From: Rhizophagus clarus
Lineage: Eukaryota; Glomeromycota; Glomeromycetes; Glomerales; Glomeraceae
Reading direction: 5' to 3'
NCBI GenBank assembly: GCA_015698045.1
Contig: BLAL01000050.1
Coordinates: forward strand, 1-64,000
Length of the DNA: 64,000 bases
The position numbers were made by a program, and so were the translations under genes. Below are positions 1 to 12,400 of the stretch, one piece after another (position 1 is the stretch's first letter; the number at the start of each line of letters is the position of its first letter). The notes under the pieces were generated by a model. The model was given only the letters and a program-made list of their open reading frames with translations. It was not told the origin of the DNA and ran no database searches.

Positions 1-1
1 C

Positions 2-274
2 AAAATTTCTTTGCATGTAACTGTTGTTAACATGTCAATTTTAGATCATTTCCCCAAGATTTCCATTAATACTGTGATCCAAGAACTAATGTAACCATTG
101 ACAATTTTTTTTTCTCGAAATTTCAATATAAATTTCTGTTTATAAATTTCCGTTTATGTCCTGCGGTCACGATTTCATACAAATTTCTTTACATGTAACC
201 AGATCATTGCCCAAATTTCCGTTAATGAGAAATTTGTTAACCCAAAATTTCCGTTTATGTGCTGCGGTCGCGAT
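2..274. repeat. Short direct repeats, non-coding
   Basis: Two imperfect 29-30-bp copies of a motif reading aaatttccgtttatgt, one variable base, then ctgcggtc lie at 144-173 and 245-274. A second motif, aaatttctttgcatgtaac with one difference, occurs near 2-21 and 180-199. No coding potential is visible. The stretch 275-560 shows nothing more than AT-rich DNA. This may be the left subterminal part of the transposon whose transposase follows, but no matching right end was found. Confidence 0.5.
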
Positions 275-561
275 ACTATGATTTCCAATTAAAAAATTAT
301 AAAAGCAGTTAATGAATTAAAATACACAAACGCGCATTGGACATTTTTTAAATTTACTCATTTTATTATTCCTTAATATTATTATCATAGCCATGTTACG
401 AAATAAACCTCGAAAAGCGAATATTGCTACATTACCTTTTCGTATCCGTAATAATTTTAGAAGGTTGCCCAACAGATTTTATTATCGGATAATGATGACA
501 ATGAAAAAATGGTACAAAAGATTTTGAAGATGATAATATTAGCGGCGAAGAGTATAATGAA

Positions 562-876
562 TATGGCGACGGAGATGATGATTTAGAATAACGAAGCGAT
601 GATGATCATATAGAACAGCGAAGCGATAATGGTGATGATTTAGAACAACGAAGCGATGATGATCATATAGAACAGCGAAGCGATAATGGTGATGATTTAG
701 AACAACGAAGCGATAATGATCATATAGAACAGCGAAGCGATAATGGTGATGATTTAGAATAATGAAGCAATGATGATCATTTAGAACAACGAAGCGATAA
801 TGATCATTTAGAACAACGAAACGATAATGATGATGATTTAGAACAACGAAGCAATAATGAAGAAGGTGATACCAAC
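562..876 (+). repeat. Acidic coding minisatellite at transposase N-terminus
   Basis: A degenerate tandem repeat built from GAT, GAA and CGA codons. Read in the frame of the downstream transposase, it gives repeated units of the type DDDLEQRSD and DNDHIEQRSD. A few in-frame stops interrupt it, so it is either decayed or partly untranslated. The last unit runs without a break into the Met at 877. Acidic N-terminal stretches also occur in the other two Plavaka-like transposases of this window. Confidence 0.6.
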
Positions 877-3800
877 ATGATTTCAACATCATCAGAGAAT
901 GAAACAGAAAGCGATTATATAATGTCCTTAGAAAGTGATGAAGAATATGAAACAATGTTGTCAGATAATGAAGAAAGACATGATTCTGATATCTCAGAAG
1001 AAAAGCTATTCGTTGATGAAGCATTGGCTAAAGATAAGTTACCATCTTATGATGGTGATTTTGCTCCATATTTTCAAAATTTAACTACTGCTGCCTTATT
1101 TTGTTGGATTTATAAGCATAATATTTCAACAAATGCATATAAAGATCTTGTTGACATTATCATGAGACCAGAATTTAATAGAGATCATATTGTAAAGAAT
1201 ATTCGGAGATTTCGAGCATACAGGGAGCGTCTTCCTCTTCCCTCAATATCAGCAAAATCTATCTCAATTTCATCAAAAAAAACACCATCAACTTTAAAGA
1301 ATTCAAAGATGGCATATCAACTTTCAATAAGTGATATCATTTGGAATGTTCTTAACAACCCATCACTATTAAAGGAAATGTATTTTGGTGCTGGTGTCGA
1401 TTCAAAAACAAAATCTGAGTACTGGCATGGTACCTTATGGGCAGAGTCACCTCTTTTCGGTCAAGAACAATTAATGATATCAGGGGGTAATTATTTATTA
1501 AATGCAAGCTGATGGTAGAGAGGCGAAGCAATAAAGTACAAGAGACTAACACTTTTTTCATATGTATATAATAGAGATATACCAATGCGGCGATTTTGTT
1601 TACTATTACGACAATGAGCGAAAACTTGGCAAATTGAGAGCAATATTATTAAATGAAGAGAACCAACAGTATCGGCTGAGAATCCAAAAAGTTCTAGATT
1701 ATAGTGACTTGCCTGGAACTTTTAAGGGAGAATTAAGACAAAATCGCTCTCTTTCCGGAGAAGTTTGGTTACAAGATGAACCATTCTTGACAATAACAAC
1801 ATCACAAATTTCAGAAAAGGTTGCTGCAGATACACTACGAATTACCAAAATACTCATACACACTGGCGCATTCGTGATGCAACGTTCTCTTATCAACATC
1901 CTTCGGAATATATTTCCATAAGGCAGCCACCATCTCCAACAATTCCGGTTTATAAGCTGTTTTTGGACATATACTACGATGATTTTGGAACATTTAGGAA
2001 TGTTTATCATTCGTTAGGAGGTGTTTATGTGCAGTTTGGAAATATGCCTGCCCGTCAAAGAAAGTTGCTCAAAAATCACTTTGTTCTCGGGTTTGTTCCT
2101 TTCGGTGGTAATTTCAATGAATTCATGTTGCCATTTATTTCTGAAATGAAAGAATTCGAACAAGGAAAATTAATGGAAGTGAATGGCCAAGATGCTTGGG
2201 TGATAGCCGGTTTAGGTGTCGTAACTGCTGATTTACCACAAGGGAATGACATGTGTGGTGTATTACGACATAATGCCAATAAAGGTTGCCGCACTTGTAC
2301 AGCCTCTCGAGAATCACTTACCAACTTCTCTCAGGATGTACCAGCAACATCAAGATATCATCACATCACTGACGATCAATTTAAAGAGATATTTAACAAA
2401 CCTGCTACCACAAGGCAAAGACGACTTTGTACTGAGTTTGGACTAAGAACAAGGCCTAGCATTTTGGATAGGCTGCTAAGAGAAAGGCATTTACAGACAC
2501 CTCAAGATGTATATCATGCAACTGCTGGGAAGATTGGACGACTTCTTAAATTAACGTATGATCTTTGAATTTAATTAACTTTAGCTAGATATGTAACGAA
2601 CAAAATCTTTTAATAAAGCTTTTTGATTTCCACAGGTGCGAATTATTTTCACAAAAAGGAGAGGACGAGTTTATCAAAGCCTGGAAGAACTTTGAGAAAC
2701 CAAAAAAATGGTCTCGTTTGCCAAATCCAATTAGTCACAATGCTAGTTTCATGATGTTTGACTATCTTAGGCTCGCTATGATAATGCCTTTTATACTTAA
2801 TAGTTTTTTAGAAACATCAAGCTTAAAGGAAAATGAATCCAGAAGCATTCTGCGACGAATTCAAGAATCACGCATTAACATGGCGAAAAATGTAATAATT
2901 GCTTGTTGGGTATATGTAGCAAAAACAATGAGGATGGTTTTTGAAAGCAAGTTTACATTAGATTCGTATGACGAATTACAAAAATGCCTTGAAGAAGAAA
3001 TGAAAATTCTTCCAAAGGTACAATTATTCATAATTCTTATATAATTTTTTATTTTTTATTTATCAATATATAAAATATTATTTAATAATGTGGCTTTAGG
3101 TTTTCCCTGAATTTGCTAACTTACCAAACCTGCATATCAATATCCACTTGCTGGTGCATGCAAGGACTTATGGTACTCTTATAAACACTCAAGTTGGTAT
3201 CAAAGAGATGGTGCATCGGATCTTTAAAGCAATGGTACCACGAACAAATTGCAAGAATGTCGAGCTAGACTTGTTAAAGCGGTATACTACGCTCTTTGCA
3301 ATTCGTCATTTAGTAGATGAAGGCGCAGATCAAAGATTATCACAACCTTGTAGAGGTTTCGCTACTATGTCCTCAAATTTTAGAAATTTATTGACTAATT
3401 GGTATATTACTGAAGACAAGGTATCAAATGAACAAGAACTGGAAGAAAATGAAGAAGGTTTGTATTACAATTTTATAATAATAATATTTCCGCAATTATT
3501 AACGTAATTTTATTTATATAGCGATTTCATCTCCAGTGGATTTTATTACAAATATTATCTTAAAGAGGAGCTTGTCCCATCAGGATCGTGAAAATATCAT
3601 GAAAAATTTGCCAAATTTCAAATCTGAGCTGCTTCTTTTATTTATGGACATTGGACAAAAGTCAGCTCTTATATATTCTCAAATGGGCTGGTATGAATTG
3701 GCGACATACACTATGGAAGAAAGCGATGGCGTCTTTTCCAAAGTACATCTTCATATTAGTGACGTCGTAACAATACACGAGGAAGACAGTGGTGAATGTT

Positions 3801-4063
3801 ATGCGATTATAAAAGGGATCTTCAAATACAAAGGCAATGATGATAAATATTATGCCTTTATTACAATTGATTGGTTTGACAATATTAACAGAATTCACAA
3901 CGTATTGAAATGTCCTCTTTTTCGCATTCAGACAAGCCAAGACATTCGCTGGAGAAGAATCTTCCCAATATCAATAATTGACCACGTACAGAAAGTTCAC
4001 TTTGTCTATGATACGAAAATTGATTTGTGGATAAAAAATAATTATTATTTTACGGCTATATAG
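877..4063 (+). pseudogene. Plavaka/KDZ-like transposase, copy 1
   Basis: Multi-exon transposase gene. Exons inferred from reading frame and GT-AG sites are 877-1486, 1575-2555, 2636-3017, 3100-3457 and 3522-4063. It starts with an acidic region, then a segment around ISTNAYKDLVDIIM, then the stretch WAESPLFGQEQL that is familiar in fungal Plavaka-type transposases. A CxxC pair follows (GCRTCTASRESL near 2285-2320), and a C-terminal module ends at NNYYFTAI. The family belongs to the CACTA-related KDZ/Plavaka group of cut-and-paste DDE transposases; that placement is from remembered family features. It is nearly intact: I see one frameshift in exon 2 (about 1820-1850) plus stops in the upstream acidic repeat. 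No terminal inverted repeats were found, and any divergent partner gene would lie left of the window. Confidence 0.75.
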
Positions 4064-4728
4064 CTTTATTAGTAATATTATGTTAATAAATTTACAATAT
4101 AAATATAAGTTTATACTACGTTTACTCATTAAATTCATTATTGTTTTAACAATATCAAAATGATACAGTATCTTTTTTTTATTAAATAAATGCAACAATA
4201 TCGTTTTGATATCGTTATGGTATCGTGACCGGTCCATTACTTATCACGTGATAACGTGACTTTGTATTGATTATCCAATCAAAATCATTGTTTGTTTGTT
4301 AAAACATTCGCACGACGGTTATTTCTACTCCATTCTCTACATTTTACTGTAATAACTTACATTTTAATATTGTCAGTCTATTTAAAATATTTCTTAATAA
4401 TATTAACAATCATATACGCGTCTATTTTTTATTCTAGCGTAATCTCAACATTGAAAAATAGTTTATTCGACACCTTGACAGGTACGAAACAAAAAGTTAT
4501 TTATAATAATATTAATTGTTTTACAAATTTTAGCTCTCGCTGTGCAAATATTGTTTAGAAATATTTTTTAACAATATAACAGAAATTCGGGATGTATTTT
4601 TTTATTTATTTATCTATTTATTATTATTTTTTTTTAAAAAAGAAAAATTTTTTAATAGTAGTGTATAATAATATTTGCGATGAAATTCGGACGAAATTCG
4701 GAATGTGCGCAAAGAAAGTTTCGGTATA
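4064..4728. other. AT-rich intergenic stretch
   Basis: No gene is supported. It contains scattered copies of the words atatcgttttgatatcg and tcacgtgataacgtgac, which herald the gatatcgtcacg-type repeats to the right. The short open frames here have no recognisable motif. Confidence 0.5.
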
Positions 4729-5270
4729 GTATTATTTCCCCTCTTTTTTTATACTTGGGAATGCGATTATTCTAGCGTCATAATGATATCGTCACGTTGT
4801 TTTATATTAGCATTCGGAAAGAGAGATGTCTAAGTAATTTACCAGGCACGACCGTATCTTTAATTTCGCAGAAACTTGCGTCGTAATCAGAAACTTATCA
4901 ATTCAACATTTTAAACAAGTTTCAAGATAATATTAGTGTCATAATGATATCGTCACGTTGTTTTATGTTAACCATCCGGTGAGAGAGATGCGAAACTTAA
5001 TATTTTTTTTTTTTTTTGTAAGAATATATGAATTTTCTTTTTTTCTTTTCTTTTTTTTTTGTAAGGAACGTTATAATAACGTTTCTTCTGTTTCTTTTAG
5101 GTTCAAGTGTTTCGGCTTAATTTAATCAGGTACGATCATAACTTTAATTTCGCAGAGCTTGCGCCATAATCCAGACACTCTAATTCAACATTTTTAACAA
5201 GTTTCAATATAATATTAGTGTTAAACCGATATCGTCACGTTATTTTATGTCATCCTATCCAGAGATAGGG
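4729..5270. repeat. Degenerate direct repeats with gatatcgtcacgtt core
   Basis: The block taatattagtgtcataatgat followed by atcgtcacgttgttttat recurs about three times (near 4775, 4930 and 5212). A longer block around ctttaatttcgcagaaacttgcg occurs twice, near 4858 and 5143, about 285 bp apart. No open reading frame of interest. The unit carries T-rich tracts followed by AG, so it could be spliced non-coding DNA, but nothing proves transcription. Confidence 0.5.
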
Positions 5271-5603
5271 ATATTCTTCCTTTAATTACCGTAATTCGCA
5301 ATATTTAACAATTAAATAACAATTAAAACATCATAATTGTCATAATTGCATTATAAAAATATATATATATTAATTAATTAATAAACAAATTAATTTAAAC
5401 CAATTAAAATTGATTTAATTTATTGAATGTATCTACTACGTTTCATTATCATCCTGATACAGTTTAAATGTCGTCACGATATTTCAATAAAATATTTAGC
5501 GATCTTAATGATACCATAACGACATAATTATAATATCCTAACGATACATTTTCAACAACTTCACGATAATATTAATTTTTAAATGATATCGTGACAATAT
5601 ATT

Positions 5604-5872
5604 AAATGATATCGTGACGATATATTTATGATAATCTTAACGATACATTTTCAACATCTTCACGATAACATCACAATTTCCATTTCAACATCATCACGAC
5701 ATCGAGACTATAAATCAATATAATATCAGAATGATATCAGAACGATATCAAATTTCAAATATCGCGAGGATGTTGAAAAGGTATCGTTAAGATTATCATA
5801 AATATATCGTCACGATATCATTTAAAAAAATTGTGATGTTATCGTGAAGATGTTGAAAATGTATCGTTAAGA
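5604..5872. repeat. Inverted repeat, MITE-like hairpin
   Basis: A 55-bp arm at 5604-5658, starting aaatgatatcgtgacgatat, is repeated in reverse complement at 5769-5823. A second reverse-complement copy of part of the same arm (5636-5679) lies at 5828-5872. The DNA could therefore form alternative hairpins. No coding sequence is present. The arms share the gatatcgtgac core with the repeats to the left, so this may be a broken member of the same family. Confidence 0.6.
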
Positions 5873-5904
5873 TATTGTGGCGGATTTGAAGATTTCAGCA
5901 AAGT

Positions 5905-6422
5905 AGTATTGTTAGTATTACGACATAAAGTAACAAAGAGGTAAAAAAAACGCGTTAATATTAAAATAATTAGTATTAATAAATAAATATTTCTATACCT
6001 GCAAAGTAATTGAACAAAAGAATAAAGAAATAAAGAGAAAGGAAAAAAAAACATGTTGTTAGTATTGTTAGTATCGTTAGTATTAAAGTACAAGTAAAAA
6101 GGAATAAAGGAAACATAGATATTATTGTTAGTATTACGATACAAAGTAACAAAGAGGTAAAAAAAAAACGCATTAATATTAAAATAATTAGTATTAATAA
6201 ATAAATATTTTTATACCTGCAAAGAGAATAAAGAAATAAAGAGAAAGGAAAAAATAAACATGTTGTTAGTATTGTTAGTATTATTAGTATTAAAGTACAA
6301 GTAAAAAGGAATAAAGGAAACATAGATATTATTGTTAGTATTACGATACAAAGTAACAAAGAGGTAAAAAAAAATGAAAATAATTAGTATTAATAAACAA
6401 ATATTTCTATACTTGCAAAGCA
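5905..6422. repeat. Tandem repeat, 207-216-bp unit, about 2.4 copies
   Basis: The word taacaaagaggt recurs at 5931, 6147 and 6354, giving periods of 216 and 207 bp. The unit holds runs of the word gttagtatt and long A tracts. Open frames on the minus strand are translations of low-complexity DNA. From 6423 to 6650 there is only AT-rich sequence. Confidence 0.75.
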
Positions 6423-6650
6423 ATAAATTATGAAATATATGTAAATATATTGTATATAATTAAAGAAATAATAGAAAGAAGAGACAAAAAAATTAAAAAT
6501 ATTAAACAAAAGAATAAAAAAATAAGAGACAAAAATAAATAAAACAAAAAATGCGTACATGATTAAATGATTAAATCACATGCAAGGATCAACCTAATTT
6601 CGATTGGCCAGAAAATACGATATCGTAAAATTACGGAAATCCGCATTTTA

Positions 6651-6875
6651 AAAAATCATGTACATCGTTACAGAAATTGTATATGCACAATTACTAAATA
6701 TCATCCCCTCGTGATAAATTAAAAATTATCAACACAAATTCAACACAAATTCAACAAATTTAACAAAATTTGGCCAAAATTAACAAATTTTTTACCAGAA
6801 TTATCAACACAAATTGAACACAAATTGAACACAAATTTCAGCTATGATTTATTTATGTCACACCCGTATTGTTAA
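6651..6875 (+). repeat. Left inverted repeat of element 2
   Basis: Reads outward-in as a block around catgtacatcg, then ttactaaatatcatcccc, then several copies of aacacaaattcaacac, then ttggccaaaatta, and ends at atttatgtcacacccg. The reverse complement of the same order of blocks lies at 12679-12908. The internal iterations of acacaaatt(c/g)aac look like candidate transposase-binding repeats. Confidence 0.8.
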
Positions 6876-6960
6876 AAATTAATAACCATTTTATTTATTA
6901 AAACTATATTATTATGGTAAAAAAAATGCTATTACGTGTGATATATATAAAAAATAATAT

Positions 6961-8348
6961 TTATTTCCTATGCAACCCATAATTCTCTAATAAACTATTT
7001 ACATACTGACCTTCCTCCTCCGTGTTATAAGAGTCACTAGAAAGTATATCATCGTCAGCTATGCTATCGTTAGCCGCACCATTGTTAGCTGCACTATCGT
7101 TAGCCGTACTATCGTTAGGCCTACCATCGTTAGTCGCACCATCATCAGCCGCACCTGCTTCATCGTCAGCTGCTCTATCACCACCATTATCTATATCATT
7201 ACCATCATGAGAATCGTCATCCGAATGTGTAAATTTATCCCTATTTTCCAACTTTTGCTAAAAATAAATAAATAAATAAATAAAATAATTCACATTTTGC
7301 AAATTGTAAATTAAAAACTTACTAAGTTGTTGATTATCTTCGACTTCATTATACTTTCGCTCATTTGAATGTTTTGATTATTAGGATTTAAGTACGTTTC
7401 ACATATGCTAATCGCATAAGCTATTTGGGTTTTTGAGGGATTTTTATTTTCTTTTCGCAACTTATCAATTATCAGCGACATATATATCGTAGGTTGCCCA
7501 TCTTTAACCTTTTTAAATAGGTTGTTGTAACATCTTTTCACCTCTGGCTTACTCTTCCATTCCTGAATCTTTGACAGATTAACCTAAGTGTTAATAGACG
7601 GTAATTTATACCCAGTCGCTTCAAAAACAGAATACATAACATCTTTGACTCTAGACGTGAACGTCCCTCGTATGCTTCTATGTTGTTGTACTAACTATTA
7701 AAAAAAAATATTAGTATGAAATTTAATAAAATTCATAATTGCTTTAACTTACAGTCGGGGCAATTTTTTTTTCAAAAAAATAATCCATTGATTTTTTTTG
7801 AACTGGCGTATAAATTCTGGGTTTTCGTCTTTTAAATATTTTTCGGTAGCGAGTCTGTACTCGTCTTGCGAAGGATAAATAAAATTTTCAAATAAAATTT
7901 TCAACACCTTCTTAACGAACTCCTAATCAAACGAGGTTAGCATTTCAGGTTTACATTAAATAATATTCATCTTTATTACCTTTATATACTCCAGATCTAT
8001 TGTATTATTATTTTTGTTATCATCGTTGAGCTTTTTTTCTATGCCCGAGAGACGGGTTTCGAGATTTTTTTGTCTGGTAATAAGAACTTTAAGCTTAGAA
8101 ATTATCTGCGAATTGGTTCTTAATAGTTTCTCTATTGATTTTTTATTAACTTTAACAATAAAATATAATTTACTATATATTATATAATTTCTTATAAAAA
8201 ATATGATACATATCATGTCATATATACCTTCAACGTTATCGTCTGATAATCTTATTCGTTTCTCGGCTTCACTACTCTTCTCAGTATTACGTCTTGAGAT
8301 TCTTTCATTATCATCAATATTTCATTTTTCACCACGTTTTGTAGCCAT
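6961..8348 (-). pseudogene. Accessory protein of element 2, divergent from transposase
   Basis: Five exons on the minus strand: 8228-8348, 7980-8131, 7753-7922, about 7323-7694 and 6961-7257. The product starts MATKRGEK and is then rich in charged residues. It has a helical, coiled-coil-like part (LKVLITRQKNLETRLSGIEK) and a middle domain with RGTFTSRVKDVMYSVFEATG and EWKSKPEVKRCYNNLFKKVK. The tail is very acidic, with repeated ADDGATND-type units, and ends ENYGLHRK. An in-frame TGA (8322-8324), a TAG after PSINT and a probable one-base slip in a homopolymer near the end of exon 3 suggest decay. It aligns part by part with the gene at 55236-58806. I do not recognise a named family. A DNA-binding accessory role is inferred from position, charge and conservation beside the transposase. 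Confidence 0.65.
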
Positions 8349-8379
8349 CGGGATAATATGTGAGGGAATAGATATGAAC

Positions 8380-8545
8380 TAAACTCGAAAAGGAGAAAAA
8401 GATATTACTAGAAATTTGAAGAGAAACTAGAAATACGAAAGGAGAAAAATATGAGAAAAAGGGGAAAGACATGAACCAGAAATTTGAAAATGAGGAACTA
8501 AAAATACGAAAAAGGGGAAATACATGAACCAGATGTTCAGAAAAA
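8380..8545. repeat. A/G-rich minisatellite in divergent spacer
   Basis: Two to three copies of a roughly 60-bp unit around gaaccagaaatttgaaaatg and aaatacgaaaaaggggaaa lie just upstream of the accessory gene start. This is the promoter-proximal side of the spacer, so the repeats may be cis elements of the transposon, but only their repetition is visible. Confidence 0.5.
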
Positions 8546-9497
8546 GGAGGCAAGCTGTCATAACGTCATTTCCGCCATTCTATACTAAAAAAGAAAAAAA
8601 ACTTGCGAAATATTGCGAAAAATGGATAAACTAATGCGAAATATTACGAAAAATGAATGAACTAATGCAAAAATTTTGCATCGTGATATTACAAAAAAAA
8701 AATTGTAACACTTTCATGAGAGAATTTTTAAAAAAACTCTCGTAAAAGCATATAGTACAATCGAAGTATTAATCAACACCCATTTATAAAAAAATAAGAT
8801 GTTACACATGTTGGGGCTTTGTATGCATGGCAAAAAAAAAGTTGCAGCCAGTGAACTCATTTGGCTGATCAGATTGATAGTGATCTTGAACGCTTATAAC
8901 TGATTATCGCATAAATTTGTGGCTGATCATCCGTCCATTATTGTAAAATGTGTTAAGCCAATAAATTTGCGGCTGATTATCAAATGATTAGCCAATTGAA
9001 TAAGCCGTATTAGCCATCCAGATTCTTACAGCCTGTTACAGCAAATTCAAAATATGCGAAACATTCAGCACTTTTGCTGTCAGGTTCGTGAGTTGACGGA
9101 TTGCCGGCAAGTTGAAATAGTAAACAAAATAATAAACAATATTTATATGTTACATCATAGACTTGTTACATTTATTTTTAGATTTGCCAGCCCACGAACT
9201 CGGCAAGTTTCTGGCAGCAAAATTGCTAAGTGTTTCGCATATTTTAAATTTTGCTATAATGCGTAAATTTGCGAATGATTCCGTGATATTAGCCACCAGA
9301 TTCTTACAGCCAGTTCCATTCATTAATGCGTAAATTTGCGTAGTCGTATTTATTCAAATAACTCAATCAATTGTAATCCATTCAATTAATTCATAAATTT
9401 TTACAATGAAATATAATTTTATTAGCACACAAAATCTCATATAAATTGAATAGTGAATTGATACTTTTCATCAAATTTGACGCGTTAATTTAGCAAC
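8546..9497. promoter_or_regulatory. Divergent intergenic spacer with MITE and short repeats
   Basis: The spacer lies between the starts of the accessory gene (minus strand) and transposase (plus strand). It holds repeats of aaatttg(c/t)ggctgat(c/t)atc (8915-8985) and a direct repeat of ttagcca(t)ccagattcttacagcc at 9010-9034 and 9288-9311. Between those copies sits a roughly 215-bp inverted-repeat unit (9041-9255). Its arms begin gcaaattcaaaatatgcgaa and contain gcacttttgctgtcag on the left and the imperfect reverse complement on the right. The spacer is likely to carry both promoters. No TATA box can be singled out with confidence. Confidence 0.5.
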
Positions 9498-12400
9498 ATG
9501 AGTTTCAAATGCCCCCTTTGTATGCGAATATTCAGTCAACGCTTTGCATATACTCAACACGCCCAAAAATGCTTAAAAAATGTAGAAGTAGAAGTAGAAG
9601 AAGATGATAATAATAATGATAGTGAAAAATATAGCAGTGAAATGGATACAAGAAGTAATCTAAGTAGTGAATATGAAAATGATAAAGTTGAGGTAATTAT
9701 GTTATTTCAGATTATTCTTTTTAAAGCTCTCAAGAAAAAGCTCAAATTATACTAACTCATTTGGTTTATAATTTTAGGTGGATGATGATAATGATATACA
9801 AAATATGTCATTTGACAGTATTGGAAGTGCAATATCAGAGATGAGCCTTGAAGATAGTAACTTTGAAAATATATTAGATTCATCTGAAGAGCCTGAAATT
9901 TTTGAAGAACCCAAAAATCTCAATACCAAAACTTGCACAGAATTTCCTAATGATGCTTATAAAGATCTAATGTTATTAGTAACGAAATATAAAATAAACA
10001 ATAAAGATGGTAATGAAATAATACGTTTTTTTAATAAACATTCAAATCTTACAGAATCACCATTACCAAAAAATATCGAACAGGGACGAGCATTTATGAA
10101 TAATATGAAGTTTTCTAATTTAGAATTTAGTAAAGTTCTTATAACAAAATATGAGGATAAAGATTATTTTCTTTATTATCAAAACTTAATACAGTGCATC
10201 AAAAATATCTTAACTGTTCCTGACATAACACAAAATTTTGTGCTATCTTACGAAAACTATGAGGTAAATAGTAAATATTAGTTAATTCAATAATCTAAAT
10301 AATATTTATTTTAATTTATTTATATTATTTTATAGTATAATAGAGAAAGTATTTACAGTGAACAAAACACTGGAAAATGGTGAAAAACTACGCAAGAATC
10401 TTTACCTACTGGTTCGTCAATTATTTTATATTCAGATGCAACAACTACAGTTACATTAGGAAAAAGTCAATTGCATCCAATATATATTACATTAGGTAAT
10501 ATCCCAATATGGCGTCATAATAAATAGGATGCAAAGCAACTTTTGGGATATTTACCAATTTTAGAAGCTGCAAATAAAGATCTGGTTCATGATACCTTTC
10601 ATAAATCTTTACGTCATTTACTAGAACCAATTATTTTATTAAAAGATGGTATAGACCTTTTTATAAATAAAGATCTGGTTTGTGATACCTTTCATAAATC
10701 TTTACGTCATTTACTAGAACCAATTATTTTATTAAAAGATGGTATAGACCTTTTTATAAATAATGAAAATACCTGGTTTTATCCTAGAGTTTCAACTATT
10801 ATTGCAGATTGGCCGGAGGCTGCAAGTTTTTGTTTAGTTTATAAATCCTCCAATTCAAACCTTCCATGTCACTCCTGTTTAGTTAAAAGGGAAAATCTTG
10901 CAAATATAGACTTATCGGTTAATGATGTAATACTAAGAACTCATGATGAAATGCGTAAACATTTTGAAAATGATACACAAAGATCTGTTTGCATAGAATC
11001 TGTACATAATTTTTTTGGGATTTACCGTAAGTATGCAAAAGTAGAAATAATTATAATAACATATATATATATTAATTATAAATATTTATATTATCAAGGA
11101 ATATAAATATCTACTTGGCTACCGTTCCTGACAGAATGCATCATTTAGATTTAGGATTATTTCGTTATCAAATTATCTTCACGTGCGATATCTTAAAATC
11201 GCAACATGTTAATGGTAATAAATTAGTTGAAGAAGTAGATCGCCATCTAGCAGCAATTCCATGTTTTCCCGGCATTAAAATTTTTTCCAATGGACTGCAG
11301 TCAATTGCAAGATTAACTACTAGTGAATATCGAAGTTTGATGAAAGTCATGATATTTGTTATTGATAATTTATATGATGAAAATAATAACGAAGTAGATA
11401 ATTTTGTAAATAATGATGATCTTACAAAATTGTACGAATATTGGAATGAAATGTATATTTTAAGTAGATATGAAGAATTTAGTAAAAGTGACTTGAAGAA
11501 ATTTAATGTATGTATTAAAATTTTAGTAAAATTGAAAATTTAAATTAAATAAATTAAATTAACATTTAAATTTTAGGATGCAATACATAGATGGACCTGG
11601 ATGTTTGTCAAGGCTTTTAAATTTGTTTCTCCTTCCAATTTGAAGTTACCTAAATTGCATTCATGGGTTTATCATATTATTGACTCAATACGATCTTATG
11701 GCGCAATAAATGGCTATACTACAGAAACTTACGAAAGTCTTCACAAATATTTCGTTAAAATACCCTACTGAATTAGCAATAAAAAAGATGTCGAACCTCA
11801 GCTTTTACGAACTGTAAGTATTTGAAAATTTATTTATTGTATATATTTATTATATAACTTAAGATGGAAATTAAATTAATAGATAAAACGTCAAGCAATA
11901 TCTATTAGAATGTCTCAACATTCAGTGAATTCGGCAAAAATACCTCACACTTGTAAATTTTCTGCAAGACTCTTTGAATTCTCTTTACAAGATGCAAATA
12001 CATTTTTTAATGAAAAAAAGATTCCGTAGACAATAAAATGCAGACTGGTTTTGCTAGATTTATAAGTTGTCTGGATTCATATCTAGATTTACTTGATGGT
12101 TTCACAATTATTGGTGAAACCCGAATAAACATATACGGATCGGTAACACTGGAAAATGGTGCCATAATGCGTGCCACAAACAGGTATCATAATAAAGTAT
12201 GGTTTAGCGATATAGCTATTTCAATGGATTCTGAAGAATCAAATGATTATATATCAGACAAAGGACTTTGTTATGGACAGGTATTTTTCCAATTTATGTA
12301 ATAATTTATTATAAAAGTATTAATAAATATTTATTATTTATAGGCCTTATTGTTAGCAGAAGTATTAACAGACCCACCGCTAAATCTCGCATTAATTCAA

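Noticed and set aside
5839-6423. Phe/Leu/Ile-rich minus-strand open frames, membrane-protein-like
   Set aside because: They are translations of the 207-216-bp tandem repeat with long A tracts.
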